A DNA stretch of 64,000 nucleotides from contig NZ_BBXD01000011.1 in assembly GCF_001570545.1 (NCBI RefSeq), forward strand, positions 620,001-684,000, given 5' to 3'. This DNA is from Herbidospora mongoliensis (lineage in GTDB: Bacteria > Actinomycetota > Actinomycetes > Streptosporangiales > Streptosporangiaceae). Shown in pieces: positions 50,780 to 60,284 of the stretch; within the stretch, counting starts at the first letter, position 1; each line of letters begins with the position of its first letter. The notes under the pieces are model-generated. The model had not been told where the DNA came from, made no database searches, and was given only the letters and a program-made list of their open reading frames with translations. The translations under genes were made by a program, and so were the position numbers.

Positions 50780-51091
50780 ATGGCCGGCATCGAGAGCGCG
50801 GCAATCAAGAAGATCGTCATCGCCTGTGACGCGGGCATGGGCAGCAGCGTGATGCTGGCCTCCACGCTCCGCAAGCAGCTCAAGGGTCAGGGCATCGAGG
50901 TGATCCACTCTCCCGTCGACCAGATCCCGGCCGACGCCGACGTGGTCGTCACCCACCAGGGCCTGGCCGCACGGGCCCGCAAGACGACGCCGCAGGGAGC
51001 GGTCCTGATCCCCTTCCAGGTGTTCATCGGCGACCCGGCGGTGACGAAGCTGGTCAACGCCATCAAGAACGGCGGAGTGGTCGGTGGCTGA
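50780..51091 (+). CDS. PTS mannitol-class EIIB
   Basis: 103 residues. The phospho-Cys is Cys16 in IVIACDAGMGSS, the EIIB-mannitol motif, followed by VVVTHQGLAARAR. It accepts phosphate from EIIA and passes it to the sugar bound in EIIC. It starts 6 bases after the EIIC stop and overlaps the EIIA gene by 8 bases. Confidence 0.92.
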   Translation: MAGIESAAIKKIVIACDAGMGSSVMLASTLRKQLKGQGIEVIHSPVDQIPADADVVVTHQGLAARARKTTPQGAVLIPFQVFIGDPAVTKLVNAIKNGGVVGG

Positions 51092-51521
51092 CATCCCGCT
51101 CGACCCCGGCGCCATAAAGCTCGACTGCGTGGCGAAGGACCGCGACGACGCGATCCGCCAGTGCGGCGAGCTGCTCGTGGCGGTCGGGGCGGCGGCGGAG
51201 CCGTACATCGGCGCGATGCTGGAACGCGAGCGGACGCTCTCCACCTATGTGGGGGAGGGCGTCGCGATCCCGCACGGCACTGCGGCGGCCAAAGAGGTCG
51301 TCCACCGCGACGCGGTGTGCGTGCTGCGCTTCCCCGGCGGCGTCGACTGGGACGGCGACCAGGTCAAACTGTGCGTCGGCATCGCCGCCAAGGGCGACGG
51401 CCACGTCCACCTGCTGGCCGAACTGGCCGAGATTCTCATGGACCCCGACGCGGCCGAGGCTCTGCGCGAGACGGCCGACGAGGCGGAGGTCCTCCGACTC
51501 CTCATGGAAGGAACAGAATGA
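51084..51521 (+). CDS. PTS mannitol/fructose-class EIIA
   Basis: 145 residues. The phospho-His is His64 in GVAIPHGT, with ERERTLSTYVGEG before it as in MtlF/FruA-type EIIA. It takes phosphate from HPr and gives it to EIIB. GTG start inside the EIIB gene and ATGA overlap with the following dehydrogenase show tight coupling. Confidence 0.92.
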   Translation: MADIPLDPGAIKLDCVAKDRDDAIRQCGELLVAVGAAAEPYIGAMLERERTLSTYVGEGVAIPHGTAAAKEVVHRDAVCVLRFPGGVDWDGDQVKLCVGIAAKGDGHVHLLAELAEILMDPDAAEALRETADEAEVLRLLMEGTE

Positions 51522-52543
51522 AGGTCGCGCGTTTCCACGCGCCCGGCGACATCCGGGTCGAAGACGCCCCGGAGCCGGTGGCGGGTCCGGGCGAACTCCT
51601 GATCCGGGTACGCAACTGCTCCACCTGCGGCACCGACGCCAAGATCCTGAAGTTCGGCCACCACCACATCCGGCCGCCACGCGTCATGGGCCACGAGATC
51701 GCCGGCGAGGTCGTCACCGGAACGGGTGCATGGTCCACCGGCGACCGCGTGCAGATCATCGCCGCCGTCCCGTGCGGGGAGTGCGGCGAGTGCAAGCGCG
51801 GCCGGATGACGGTCTGCCCGAACCAGGAGTCGATGGGCTACCACTACGACGGCGGGTTCGCCGAGTACATGGTCGTCCCGGCGAAGGTCCTCGCGGTCGA
51901 CGGCGTCAACCGGATCCCCGAGAACGTCGGCTTCGCCGAGGCCTCGGTCGCCGAACCGCTGGCCTGCGTGCTGAACGGCCAGGAGCTGGCCAGGGTCGGC
52001 CCCGGCGACGACGTGGTCGTGATCGGATCGGGTCCGATCGGCTGTCTTCATGTACGTCTGGCACGCGCCCGGGGAGCCAGGAGGGTCATCCTGGCCGACC
52101 TGAACCCCGACCGCCTGGAGATGGCCGCCGTCCTGGTCAACCCCGACGCCGCGCTGCACGGCGACGACGTGACCGAGGCGGTGCTGAAGCTGACCGAGGG
52201 CCGGGGCGCCGACGTGGTCATCACCGCCGCCGCCTCCGGGATCGCCCAGGAGCAGGCGCTCGGGATGGTCGCCCGGCAGGGCCGGATCAGCTTCTTCGGC
52301 GGTCTGCCGAAGGACAACCCGATCATCCGGCTCGATTCGAACCTCGTCCACTACCGGGAACTGACAATCGTCGGCGCGAACGGTTCGAGCCCCGCCCACA
52401 ACCGGCAGGCCCTCGAACTCATCGCGACGGGCGCGGTGCCGGTGGCCGACCTCATCACCCACCGGCTGCCGCTCACCGACGTCCTCGAGGGGATCGACAT
52501 CGTGATGCGCGGCGAGGCCATCAAAGTCACCGTGGAGCCGTGA
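51518..52543 (+). CDS. zinc-dependent medium-chain dehydrogenase (polyol or polyol-phosphate)
   Basis: 341 residues. Catalytic zinc ligands are in NCSTCGTD and MGHEIAG; the structural zinc loop is CGECGECKRGRMTVC; the Rossmann motif is VIGSGPIGCLHVRLA. The ending TIVGANGSSP and LITHRLPLTDV is that of the sorbitol / threonine / galactitol-phosphate dehydrogenase group. In this operon it should oxidise the phosphorylated polyol delivered by the PTS to a ketose phosphate, which the PfkB kinase then uses. True mannitol-1-phosphate dehydrogenases belong to a different family, so galactitol, sorbitol or a pentitol is more likely than mannitol. Confidence 0.87.
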   Translation: MKVARFHAPGDIRVEDAPEPVAGPGELLIRVRNCSTCGTDAKILKFGHHHIRPPRVMGHEIAGEVVTGTGAWSTGDRVQIIAAVPCGECGECKRGRMTVCPNQESMGYHYDGGFAEYMVVPAKVLAVDGVNRIPENVGFAEASVAEPLACVLNGQELARVGPGDDVVVIGSGPIGCLHVRLARARGARRVILADLNPDRLEMAAVLVNPDAALHGDDVTEAVLKLTEGRGADVVITAAASGIAQEQALGMVARQGRISFFGGLPKDNPIIRLDSNLVHYRELTIVGANGSSPAHNRQALELIATGAVPVADLITHRLPLTDVLEGIDIVMRGEAIKVTVEP

Positions 52544-52812
52544 TGCCAGAGAGAACAGTGAAGGTGGCCGCCGCGACCGGCCTGCACGCCCGCCCGGCCA
52601 AGCTCTTCGTCCAGGCGGCGGCCGGGACCGGCGTCCCGGTGAAGATCCGGGTCGGCGACGGCAAGGCGGTCAGGGCCGACAGCATGCTGGGAGTGCTGTC
52701 TCTCGGGGCCGTCCACGGGACCGAGGTGACCCTGTCGGCCGAGGGCGACGGCGCGGACGCCGCCCTGTCGACCCTGGTCGAACTGCTGGAGCGCGACCTC
52801 GACGCCGAATGA
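52543..52812 (+). CDS. HPr family phosphocarrier protein
   Basis: 89 residues. Active-site His15 in ATGLHARPA; the regulatory-type Ser is Ser47 in DSMLGVLSLGA. HPr passes phosphate from enzyme I to EIIA. The ATG shares bases with the preceding stop (TGATG). A dedicated HPr in the operon suggests a semi-independent PTS branch; enzyme I (ptsI) is not in the window. A terminator follows. Confidence 0.93.
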   Translation: MPERTVKVAAATGLHARPAKLFVQAAAGTGVPVKIRVGDGKAVRADSMLGVLSLGAVHGTEVTLSAEGDGADAALSTLVELLERDLDAE

Positions 52813-52839
52813 ATCACGCCGAGTGAATGATGAGGGGAC

Positions 52840-52870
52840 GGCCGGGCGCCCATTCGGGGGGTGCCCGGCC
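52840..52870 (+). terminator. terminator of the PTS operon
   Basis: GGCCGGGC (52840-52847) and GCCCGGCC (52863-52870) close a hairpin 28 bases after the HPr stop. The surrounding sequence is very similar to the hairpin at 55640-55665 (shared GAGGGGAC, then the CATTC loop core). Confidence 0.65.
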
Positions 52871-53233
52871 GCACTTCGTATTGTCCGGCGGGGAGCGCGG
52901 GTCGTACAACCGCCGTTGCTCTTGACGATCCAGGCTGTTAGCGCTCACAGCGTCGACGAGATCAAGACCTACGTCGCCGCGTCGAACCGGGCGCCCTCTT
53001 GAAGGTCCACTCAACGACGCCGTGGCCGCGAACGCCAGACCTCTGAGGATCAGCCGCCGGATGGCGCAGGGCAACGTCGTGCTGGTCACGCTCCTGATCT
53101 ACCGCAAGGGCTTGCTGTGGCCCGCAACCTCACTGGAGTCGTAGGTCCCCTGACATGGCGCAGGACCGCCGGCGGTCGAGGGGCCGAGGCCCTTGCGCTT
53201 GCCCGCCGGGCAGATATCCCGGCTGATGTCACC
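52871..53233. other. 363 bp without an intact gene
   Basis: Short open frames exist on both strands, for example a plus-strand stretch ending SVDEIKTYVAASNRAPS, but none has a start, ribosome binding site and recognisable family. The codon pattern is protein-like in patches, so it is probably decayed coding sequence. Confidence 0.4.
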
Positions 53234-54022
53234 TCAGTGGCCCTGGACGTAGTAGTACACACGGGAGAAATCCCTGGATGCCAGGTCATCGCGGCGGATT
53301 CCGTAGATCAGATAGCCTCCGTCGCCCCACAGCATCCGCGCTTGCTCGTCCTCCGCGATCTGCAGCAGGGTCACCCATTCCTTGGCCTCCTCGATGAAGC
53401 CGGGATCCTCCCACCTCAGACCCGCCCGCTGGGCCCCGACCTCTTCGATGGAGGACTGGAAGGCCACCGAGTAGCCGCCGACGCGGTGGGTCGGCCATGG
53501 CTCCTGGGTTCTTTCGAATCGGTGCAGTTCGTCGGGGAACGGGTCGTTGTGCCACACCGCCTCATACGTCTGCTTGACACCGCCGAAAGCCTCCACCAGG
53601 TGGGGCTGGCAGCTCTCCGGCCAGGTGGCGACCATTTTCGCGGTCAGCGGGATCTCGGGTGCCTCCTCGGGGAGTTCCCGCGCCACCACCTCGGTTCCCG
53701 CCGGGAGGTACACCACGGCGCCGTCGCCGTCGTATTCGAAGACGGCGAGGAACACCAGGGTGCCTGCCGTCGGCAGGTCGAGGTTGGTTTCGTAGGCGGC
53801 CAGCGCGGCGCAGTCCAGTTCGACGGCCAGTGTCTGGTGGGGGCCCAGCTCCAGGTCCGGTGGGAGCAGGGCCCTGCCGCCCAGCCGGCCGACCACCGGG
53901 TCGCCTTCGCCCGCGTGCGCCAGCCGGATCGTCGGCCGGGCCAGCGCGATGAGCTTCGCCGCTGTCACGGAAGGCAGGTTCGCGTCGACGAACTTCGCGT
54001 ACTCCGTCAGCCAATTAGTCAT
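53234..54022 (-). CDS. DUF1963 (YwqG-like) family protein
   Basis: 262 residues. Blocks typical of the YwqG/DUF1963 family are PTIRLAHAGEGDPVVGRLGGRALLPP, LDCAALAAYETNLDLPTAGTLVFLAVFEYDG, HRVGGYSVAFQ and LLQIAEDEQARMLWGDGGYLIYGIRRDDLA. The function of this family is not established; its members are frequently found near polymorphic toxins and in variable regions. The ATG at 54022 precedes the conserved start; 72 further in-frame codons upstream look non-coding. It is surrounded by gene remnants. Confidence 0.8.
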   Translation of the reverse strand: MTNWLTEYAKFVDANLPSVTAAKLIALARPTIRLAHAGEGDPVVGRLGGRALLPPDLELGPHQTLAVELDCAALAAYETNLDLPTAGTLVFLAVFEYDGDGAVVYLPAGTEVVARELPEEAPEIPLTAKMVATWPESCQPHLVEAFGGVKQTYEAVWHNDPFPDELHRFERTQEPWPTHRVGGYSVAFQSSIEEVGAQRAGLRWEDPGFIEEAKEWVTLLQIAEDEQARMLWGDGGYLIYGIRRDDLASRDFSRVYYYVQGH

Positions 54023-54086
54023 GATCACATTGTCGATGCGCGGATCACGGCCAAGGGTTGCCCATCTACGCCCAGCTTCGGCCGAC

Positions 54087-54179
54087 GGGCGAGTGGCCTT
54101 CCACCCCGGCGGCCGCCTGCTCGACACCACCAGGGGCGACGAAACCGTGTCGCTGTGGGATCTCGGCGATCGGTCATAG
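54087..54179 (+). pseudogene. remnant of a WD40-repeat protein C terminus
   Basis: The frame ends VAFHPGGRLLDTTRGDETVSL then WDLGDRS and a stop. This is a near-perfect WD40 blade (compare the usual F-S-P-D-G-x-x-L-A-T and V-x-L-W-D) and the normal end of actinobacterial WD40 proteins, but nothing of the preceding repeats remains. It is out of context next to DUF1963. Confidence 0.65.
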
Positions 54180-54508
54180 CTCCAAGCGTCGAGCGTGTGG
54201 CTGTGTTCTACCGGAATGCCCAAGGCCCTTGGTCTCAACCAGAAATCTCAGCTGACACCAGGCTGGCGGGCAACGCGACCATTCAGCCTGTTTGCTGCAC
54301 CAGGCCATCGCCGCTGCCTGCCTGGAAGTTGCGAATTACGCGAGCAGGTGCAATACCTGCTGGGCCTGGCGTTCGGTCACTCCGTCCTGTTCACCATCAC
54401 CGGCCCAGAGGTCTGAGCGAGCGTCCTCATCAACCCTGACCCCGGGCGCCCGGCCAGCAGGCGTCAGCCCGTGCCCGAAGGGACAGCCCGTGCTGGAATG
54501 ATTTCGAG
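54180..54508. other. 329 bp without an intact gene
   Basis: No frame with a credible start or family. Patches such as VAVFYRNAQGPWSQPEIS read like coding sequence but are not assignable. Probably further decayed genes. Confidence 0.35.
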
Positions 54509-54769
54509 ATGGAAGCCGAAGAAGCGGGAGGTGACGTACAAGCAATGTCATTGAGCGATGACGCCTTCCTGGTCCGCCTGTACGACGCCACCGGGGAGGA
54601 GCGCTACTTCAAGGCCGCGCGCGCCTTCTGGGACATGGTCGTCCCGCCCCGCATGTACAGCATCGGCGGCACCAGCACCGGCGAGAACTTCCGGCGGTCG
54701 GGCATCATCGCCGAGACGATCGCCGACGTCACCGCCGAGGACGCGGCCCGCGAGGCCCTCTTCGTCTAG
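54509..54769 (+). pseudogene. fragment of a GH127 (beta-L-arabinofuranosidase) gene
   Basis: 86-codon frame. From about 54545 it reads LYDATGEERYFKAARAFWDMV then PPRMYSIGGTSTGENFR, a clear internal piece of GH127/DUF1680 enzymes (compare T-G-D-x-R-Y-x-x-A-A-x-x-F-W-D-x-V and I-G-G-T-S-x-G-E). Full enzymes have 600 or more residues; both ends and the catalytic Cys/Glu region are missing, and it stops shortly after ADVTAED. Confidence 0.7.
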
Positions 54770-54847
54770 CGGACCCGTCGACCTACCACTCCAACTACAC
54801 CGCGACCAGCTTTCGCATTGGCCTGCTGGATAGTCGGCGTTCCAAGC

Positions 54848-54875
54848 TTGACTTACTCGGACAGAGTCATAAGGT
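54848..54875 (+). promoter_or_regulatory. promoter of the toxin-antitoxin operon
   Basis: TTGACT (54848-54853), 16-base spacer, TAAGGT (54870-54875), 18 bases before the toxin ATG. The area is AT-rich compared with its surroundings. Confidence 0.45.
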
Positions 54876-54892
54876 TTTCTTATATTTGCTGG

Positions 54893-55270
54893 ATGATCTG
54901 GGAAATCACGCTCCACGAAGAGGTGAACAGGTGGTACCTGGACATCTGCAAGAACGACCCTGAGGCAGCAGACAAGATCGAGGAGGCGCTGGACGAACTC
55001 GCACAACGAGGGCCCAGCATGGGCAGGCCACTGGTCGATCGCATCCACCACTCGCGGGTGCTGCACAATCTCAAAGAGTTGCGTCCGCGTGTCCCCGGCG
55101 AGGCGGAGATTCGGATGCTCTTCGTTTTCGATCCCAGCCGCGAGGCCGTAGTTCTGGTTGCCGGCGACAAATCAGGAGAATGGAACAGGTGGTATCGCAC
55201 CGCGATTCCCCTGGCAGAGCAACGCTACCTGCGGTACCAGGAAGCCAAGGCGCACGAGGAGGAGTCATGA
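54893..55270 (+). CDS. HigB/RelE-superfamily toxin (phage Gp49-like)
   Basis: 125 residues. IWEITLHEEVNRWYLDI, DELAQRGPSMGRPLVDRI, LKELRP and IRMLFVFDPSREAVVLVAGDK match the Gp49-like HigB branch of RelE toxins, ribosome-dependent mRNA nucleases. The toxin gene comes first, as is usual for higBA. The ATG at 54893 is the first that gives the family N terminus. Its stop overlaps the antitoxin start (ATGA). Confidence 0.88.
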   Translation: MIWEITLHEEVNRWYLDICKNDPEAADKIEEALDELAQRGPSMGRPLVDRIHHSRVLHNLKELRPRVPGEAEIRMLFVFDPSREAVVLVAGDKSGEWNRWYRTAIPLAEQRYLRYQEAKAHEEES

Positions 55271-55599
55271 GCGAGTTCGTGAAATGGTCGGACACCAAGG
55301 CCCAGCGTCGTGAGATCGACCCGGACTGCGACTCCCCCGAGCGCATCGCCGATCGCGAGGCCAGTCGCGAGCAGATGCGGGCGGAGTTGCGGGGTGCGCA
55401 ACTTGCGGACATGCGCAAACGTCTTGGGGTCTCCCAGCAGGTGCTGGCCGAGCGGATGGGCATCTCCCAGGCCCGCGTCTCCCAAATCGAGCATGGCCAG
55501 ATCGGTGGCCTTGACGTCGTCCGCAGCTACGTCACCGCTCTTGGAGGCACGCTCGAGGTGGTCGCGGACTTCGGTGACCACACCGTCAAGGTCGCCTGA
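55267..55599 (+). CDS. HigA-type XRE family antitoxin
   Basis: 110 residues. The helix-turn-helix is at about 43-80: ADMRKRLGVSQQVLAERMG, ISQARVSQIEHGQIG, then the short beta segment GGTLEVVADFGDHTVKVA. It should neutralise the preceding toxin and repress the shared promoter. A hairpin with a short T-run follows at 55640. Confidence 0.9.
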   Translation: MSEFVKWSDTKAQRREIDPDCDSPERIADREASREQMRAELRGAQLADMRKRLGVSQQVLAERMGISQARVSQIEHGQIGGLDVVRSYVTALGGTLEVVADFGDHTVKVA

Positions 55600-55639
55600 A
55601 CGGGGCGTCCTCGGCACCGACCGAGAGAACGAGGGGACA

Positions 55640-55665
55640 GCCGAGCGTCCATTCAGGTGCTCGGC
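55640..55665 (+). terminator. terminator after the antitoxin gene
   Basis: GCCGAGC (55640-55646) and GCTCGGC (55659-55665) form a 7-bp stem, followed by GTCGGTTTT. It lies between the convergent antitoxin and the small minus-strand gene, and its sequence resembles the hairpin at 52840-52870. Confidence 0.65.
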
Positions 55666-55674
55666 CGTCGGTTT

Positions 55675-55869
55675 TCAGGCGTCCTTGAGACGGTCGTCGA
55701 TGTACATGGGGATGTGCGTCCTGCACACCGACCATCTGGCGTTGTCCCGCGTGGTCACCGCGTAAGCGGGCGACTCAGGACAGACATCGACCCACGTGCA
55801 TCTTTCGGCGCTGACGGCGCCGTCAGAGAAGAGGGACGGGTCGAACTTCTTGATCTCGAAGGTGGCCAC
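55675..55869 (-). CDS. small protein of unknown function (64 residues)
   Basis: GTG at 55869 after AAGGGAG. The protein begins VATFEIKKFDPSLFSDGA and ends HIPMYIDDRLKDA, with three Cys (in ERCTWVDVCPES and WSVCRTH) and a Tyr/Trp-rich middle. I do not recognise it. A second copy of its last residues (MYIDDRLRD) is found as a remnant at 56722-56787, so this is a duplicated local family. The Cys spacing could bind a metal, but that is a guess. Confidence 0.6.
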   Translation of the reverse strand: MATFEIKKFDPSLFSDGAVSAERCTWVDVCPESPAYAVTTRDNARWSVCRTHIPMYIDDRLKDA

Positions 55870-55958
55870 GGTGGTGCTCCCTTCCGCTTGTGTTTCCTGC
55901 CGAGCCGAGCCACGAGTGCCTCGACGAGCGCCAGGTCGCCGAGGGACAGATTCGTCAC
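55755..55958 (-). CDS. possible small gene overlapping the 64-residue protein gene
   Basis: A frame from GTG 55958 reads MTNLSLGDLALVEALVARLG then RKHKRKG; upstream of the GTG the frame stays open and protein-like (DEIAADWYRTGSREVPPADVRL) back to just after the stop of the 220-residue gene at 56046. The second half overlaps the neighbouring gene in another frame. It may be the intact N-terminal part of a broken gene. Low confidence. Confidence 0.3.
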   Translation of the reverse strand: MTNLSLGDLALVEALVARLGRKHKRKGAPPWPPSRSRSSTRPSSLTAPSAPKDARGSMSVLSRPLTR

Positions 55959-56045
55959 CGGCGTGTTGAGCCGGACATCCGCCGGCGGGACCTCTCGCGA
56001 TCCGGTGCGATACCAGTCCGCGGCGATCTCGTCTACCTGCTGGGC

Positions 56046-56708
56046 TTAGTGGGCGGTGAGTCGGTCGAGGTTCCAGATGGTGATTTCGTATTGGTCGATC
56101 GCGCCCTCCCACATGCCGATGACCGCGTCGTTCTGGGCGTGGGAGCAGTAGGCAAGATCGTGGGACTCGGGGTCGTTGAAGGCCTCCAGGTGCGCCAGCA
56201 CCGCCTGCTCGCCGACCTCCTCCGACGGCGGGATCAGACTCCCGGGAGAGTCGCCGATGGCGGTGGCGGCCTTGAGCGCGCCGAGAAGGGTCCCGTCGGA
56301 GGCGATGCGGGCCTGCCAGAGCTCCCAGTCCGGCTCGCCGGGGTGCTTGGCTAGCAGAGTGGCCAGGTCGGCGCCTCTGACGATGCCGGGCTTGGCGAAG
56401 ACCGAGACCGAGGCGACGAGGCCGGCGTCGAAGTCGGCCGGGTCGACCTCGAAGAGCGACTGGCTCGCGTCGAAGGACAGGGGCGTGTAGCCGTCGAGCA
56501 GGATCAGCACTTCGGGGTGGGTGACCGGCTCCTGGCCGGAGAGGGCTTCCGGGCGTACCCATCCGGGGTGCCGGTTCAGCTCCGTCTCGTAGAGCCAGTT
56601 GCCGCCGTAGAACGCCCCGTAGGCCGCGGCGGGGTCATGGTCGGCGAGCGGGTGGCCGAGCAGGCGCCCGAAGGCCTGCGTCAGCGCGGATTCCCAGGCG
56701 GAAGCCAC
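56046..56708 (-). CDS. hypothetical protein (220 residues)
   Basis: No family recognised. GTG at 56708 is preceded by AAGGAG at good spacing. The protein is soluble, acidic and aromatic-rich (AAYGAFYGGNWLYETELNRHPGW, VLILLDGYTPLSFDASQS, FEAFNDPE-like LEAFNDPESHDLAYC). It looks like a complete globular domain. Its neighbours are small orphan genes and remnants, so it probably belongs to the variable part of the genome; an immunity or accessory role is possible but unsupported. Confidence 0.65.
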   Translation of the reverse strand: MASAWESALTQAFGRLLGHPLADHDPAAAYGAFYGGNWLYETELNRHPGWVRPEALSGQEPVTHPEVLILLDGYTPLSFDASQSLFEVDPADFDAGLVASVSVFAKPGIVRGADLATLLAKHPGEPDWELWQARIASDGTLLGALKAATAIGDSPGSLIPPSEEVGEQAVLAHLEAFNDPESHDLAYCSHAQNDAVIGMWEGAIDQYEITIWNLDRLTAH

Positions 56709-56721
56709 GATATGAACTCCT

Positions 56722-56787
56722 TCAGCTCCGCTGTTCGTCGTCGCGGAGCCGATCGTCGATGTACATCAGGACATGCGGGCGTCGCCG
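56722..56787 (-). pseudogene. truncated second copy of the 64-residue protein gene
   Basis: The minus-strand frame reads HVLMYIDDRLRDDEQRS and stops, nearly repeating the end of the protein at 55675-55869 (HIPMYIDDRLKDA). No start or upstream homology is left. This points to a duplication around the 220-residue gene followed by decay. Confidence 0.55.
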
Positions 56788-56830
56788 CCCAGGTGCGATG
56801 ACGGCGGCTGACCGCTTCGGCGGAGAAGTC

Positions 56831-57199
56831 TCAGGATGACGGGTAGAGGACGGGCCAGGGGATGATCTCGTGATCGTCGACCAGCGACTTCGGGGCCGTC
56901 ATGCACCACGCGTCGGTCACCAGCTCGAACAGCTCGTCGGCCTCGACGCGGGCCAGGTGCACGACCACCCACCCCGTCGACTCCGTCGTGAACTGCACCT
57001 CGAACACGTCGGGGCGCTCCCCGACCAGGGCCGCCTGCTCTTCGAGGGTCGTCTTGAGGCCGACCGTCTCGGTGCGTTCCCACAGGTAGCCGAAGCCCTT
57101 GTTGCGCACCCTCAACGACACCCATTCGCCCCCGAAGCCCTGTTCGGCCTCCGGGAGATGGTCAAGCATCTTCAGGAACTCGTCCACACTCACCGCCAT
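56831..57199 (-). CDS. MmcQ/YjbR family DNA-binding-like protein
   Basis: 122 residues. VDEFLKMLDHLPEAEQGFGGEW, SLRVRNKGFGYLWE, and VHLARVEADELFELVTDAWCMTAPKSLV follow the MmcQ/YjbR (CyaY-like) fold. The function is poorly defined; many members occur beside regulators or efflux genes. It follows the MarR gene on the same strand after 33 bp and is probably co-transcribed. Confidence 0.82.
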   Translation of the reverse strand: MAVSVDEFLKMLDHLPEAEQGFGGEWVSLRVRNKGFGYLWERTETVGLKTTLEEQAALVGERPDVFEVQFTTESTGWVVVHLARVEADELFELVTDAWCMTAPKSLVDDHEIIPWPVLYPSS

Positions 57200-57232
57200 G
57201 ACCCCTACGGCTACCAGATGCCACCGACATTT

Positions 57233-57686
57233 TCACCCGTCGAGAAGGGACAGGAGATCGGTCAACCGTTCGCGCTGTTCGTCCGAAAGAACGGAGAAGA
57301 CCTCCGCCGCCGCTTCCCGCCGTGCCACCCGGGCCCTCTCGTGGACGGCCAGCCCGGCAGGGGTCACCGAAACCAGGGTGGAGCGACGGTTGGAGGGATC
57401 GACGGAGCGTGCGACGAAGCCGGACGACTCCAGGGCGTCGACGACCGAGGTCAGAGAGCGGGGGACGATGCCCAGCAGTTCGGCCAGGCGGGCCATGCGG
57501 ATAGGCTCGCCGGCGGCGATGAGGGAGCGGAGCGCGCGCGACTGGCCCGGGTTGACGCCCAGGGGTTCGAGGCGTTCGCGGTAGCCGCGCCGGACGCGGT
57601 GGTCGACGCGGTGGACCAGCTCGAAAAGTTCTCCGTCGGACAAAGCACTCGCCTCGTGGAATGAATGTGAGCTAACCTCCGTTTGA

Positions 57687-57697
<11 letters not shown>
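57233..57697 (-). CDS. MarR family transcriptional regulator
   Basis: 154 residues from the ATG at 57697. The winged helix is LEPLGVNPGQSRALRSLIAAG, MARLAELLGIVPRSLTSVVDALESSGFVARSVDPSNRR with the wing STLVSVTPAG. It is divergent from an ABC exporter that it most likely represses. This start would overlap the start codon of the exporter on the other strand; a TTG at 57643 (LSDGELFELVHR) would leave a 43-bp gap for promoters and fits the family N terminus as well. The true start is open. Confidence 0.86.
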
Positions 57698-59444
<1,747 letters not shown>

Positions 59445-60284
59445 TCACCGCATAGGCGACGGCGGCGCACGGCACCGCCGCCAGCAGCGTCAGCCCGATC
59501 TCCCGGACGGCGCTGGCCAGCAGCGGTACGAGCAGGAACACCGCCAGGCACGCCCAGGCCTGCGGGGCGTAACCGAGGCCGAACGCGTAGTGCGCGGCCT
59601 CCATCCCGAACACCCCGGACAGCGCGGCCAGCCCGGCCACCCGCTGCCACCTGGCCACACCCCGCCGCCACCACAGGCCCGCGACCCCCAACACCGGCCC
59701 GGCGACGCACGCGATGACCACCCAGACCGTCGGCCAGAACAGGTCCCCCATGCCGTCGCGGCCGAACTCGGCGTAGCCGTAGTAGCCGACGACGAGCCCG
59801 ACCTCTGCAGCGAGACCGGCCAGGAGAGCGCGCGGCAGCGAAGATGGGGCCGGCGGCACCAGGCCCAAGAGCTCCGTAGCCGAGATGACGCCCGCATCCG
59901 AAGAAGCCGATCCGGAACCCGCGTCATGAACCGGCTCGAACGACCCTCTGACATGCGCCGGGGATGACGGCCCGACGCCCGGACCGTATGTGGTGAAGCC
60001 TCGCGGCAGTCTCCCTGCCACTGAAGCCCCCGCCACGAAGGCGACCACCGACCACACGGCCCCCGAGTTGGCGATCTGGTTCCACGCCCCCGGCAACCAC
60101 CCCTGCGCCAGGTTGGTCAGCACCCCCACGGCCAGCCCCGCCACCAAGGCGATCGGCACCGCCCGCCACCACCGGATCTCATTCATGATCGCGCCCCCGC
60201 TCGTCACCTTCGAGCCCGGAACTATATCGGCGAAACGCTCCCAAGCCGGGGCATATCCGGCTGACGACCTGTGGCGCGCGCGAA

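Noticed and set aside
52813-57199. Prophage or integrative element
   Set aside because: No integrase, terminase, capsid, tRNA or att-like repeats seen; only remnants and a toxin-antitoxin pair, so no named element is claimed.
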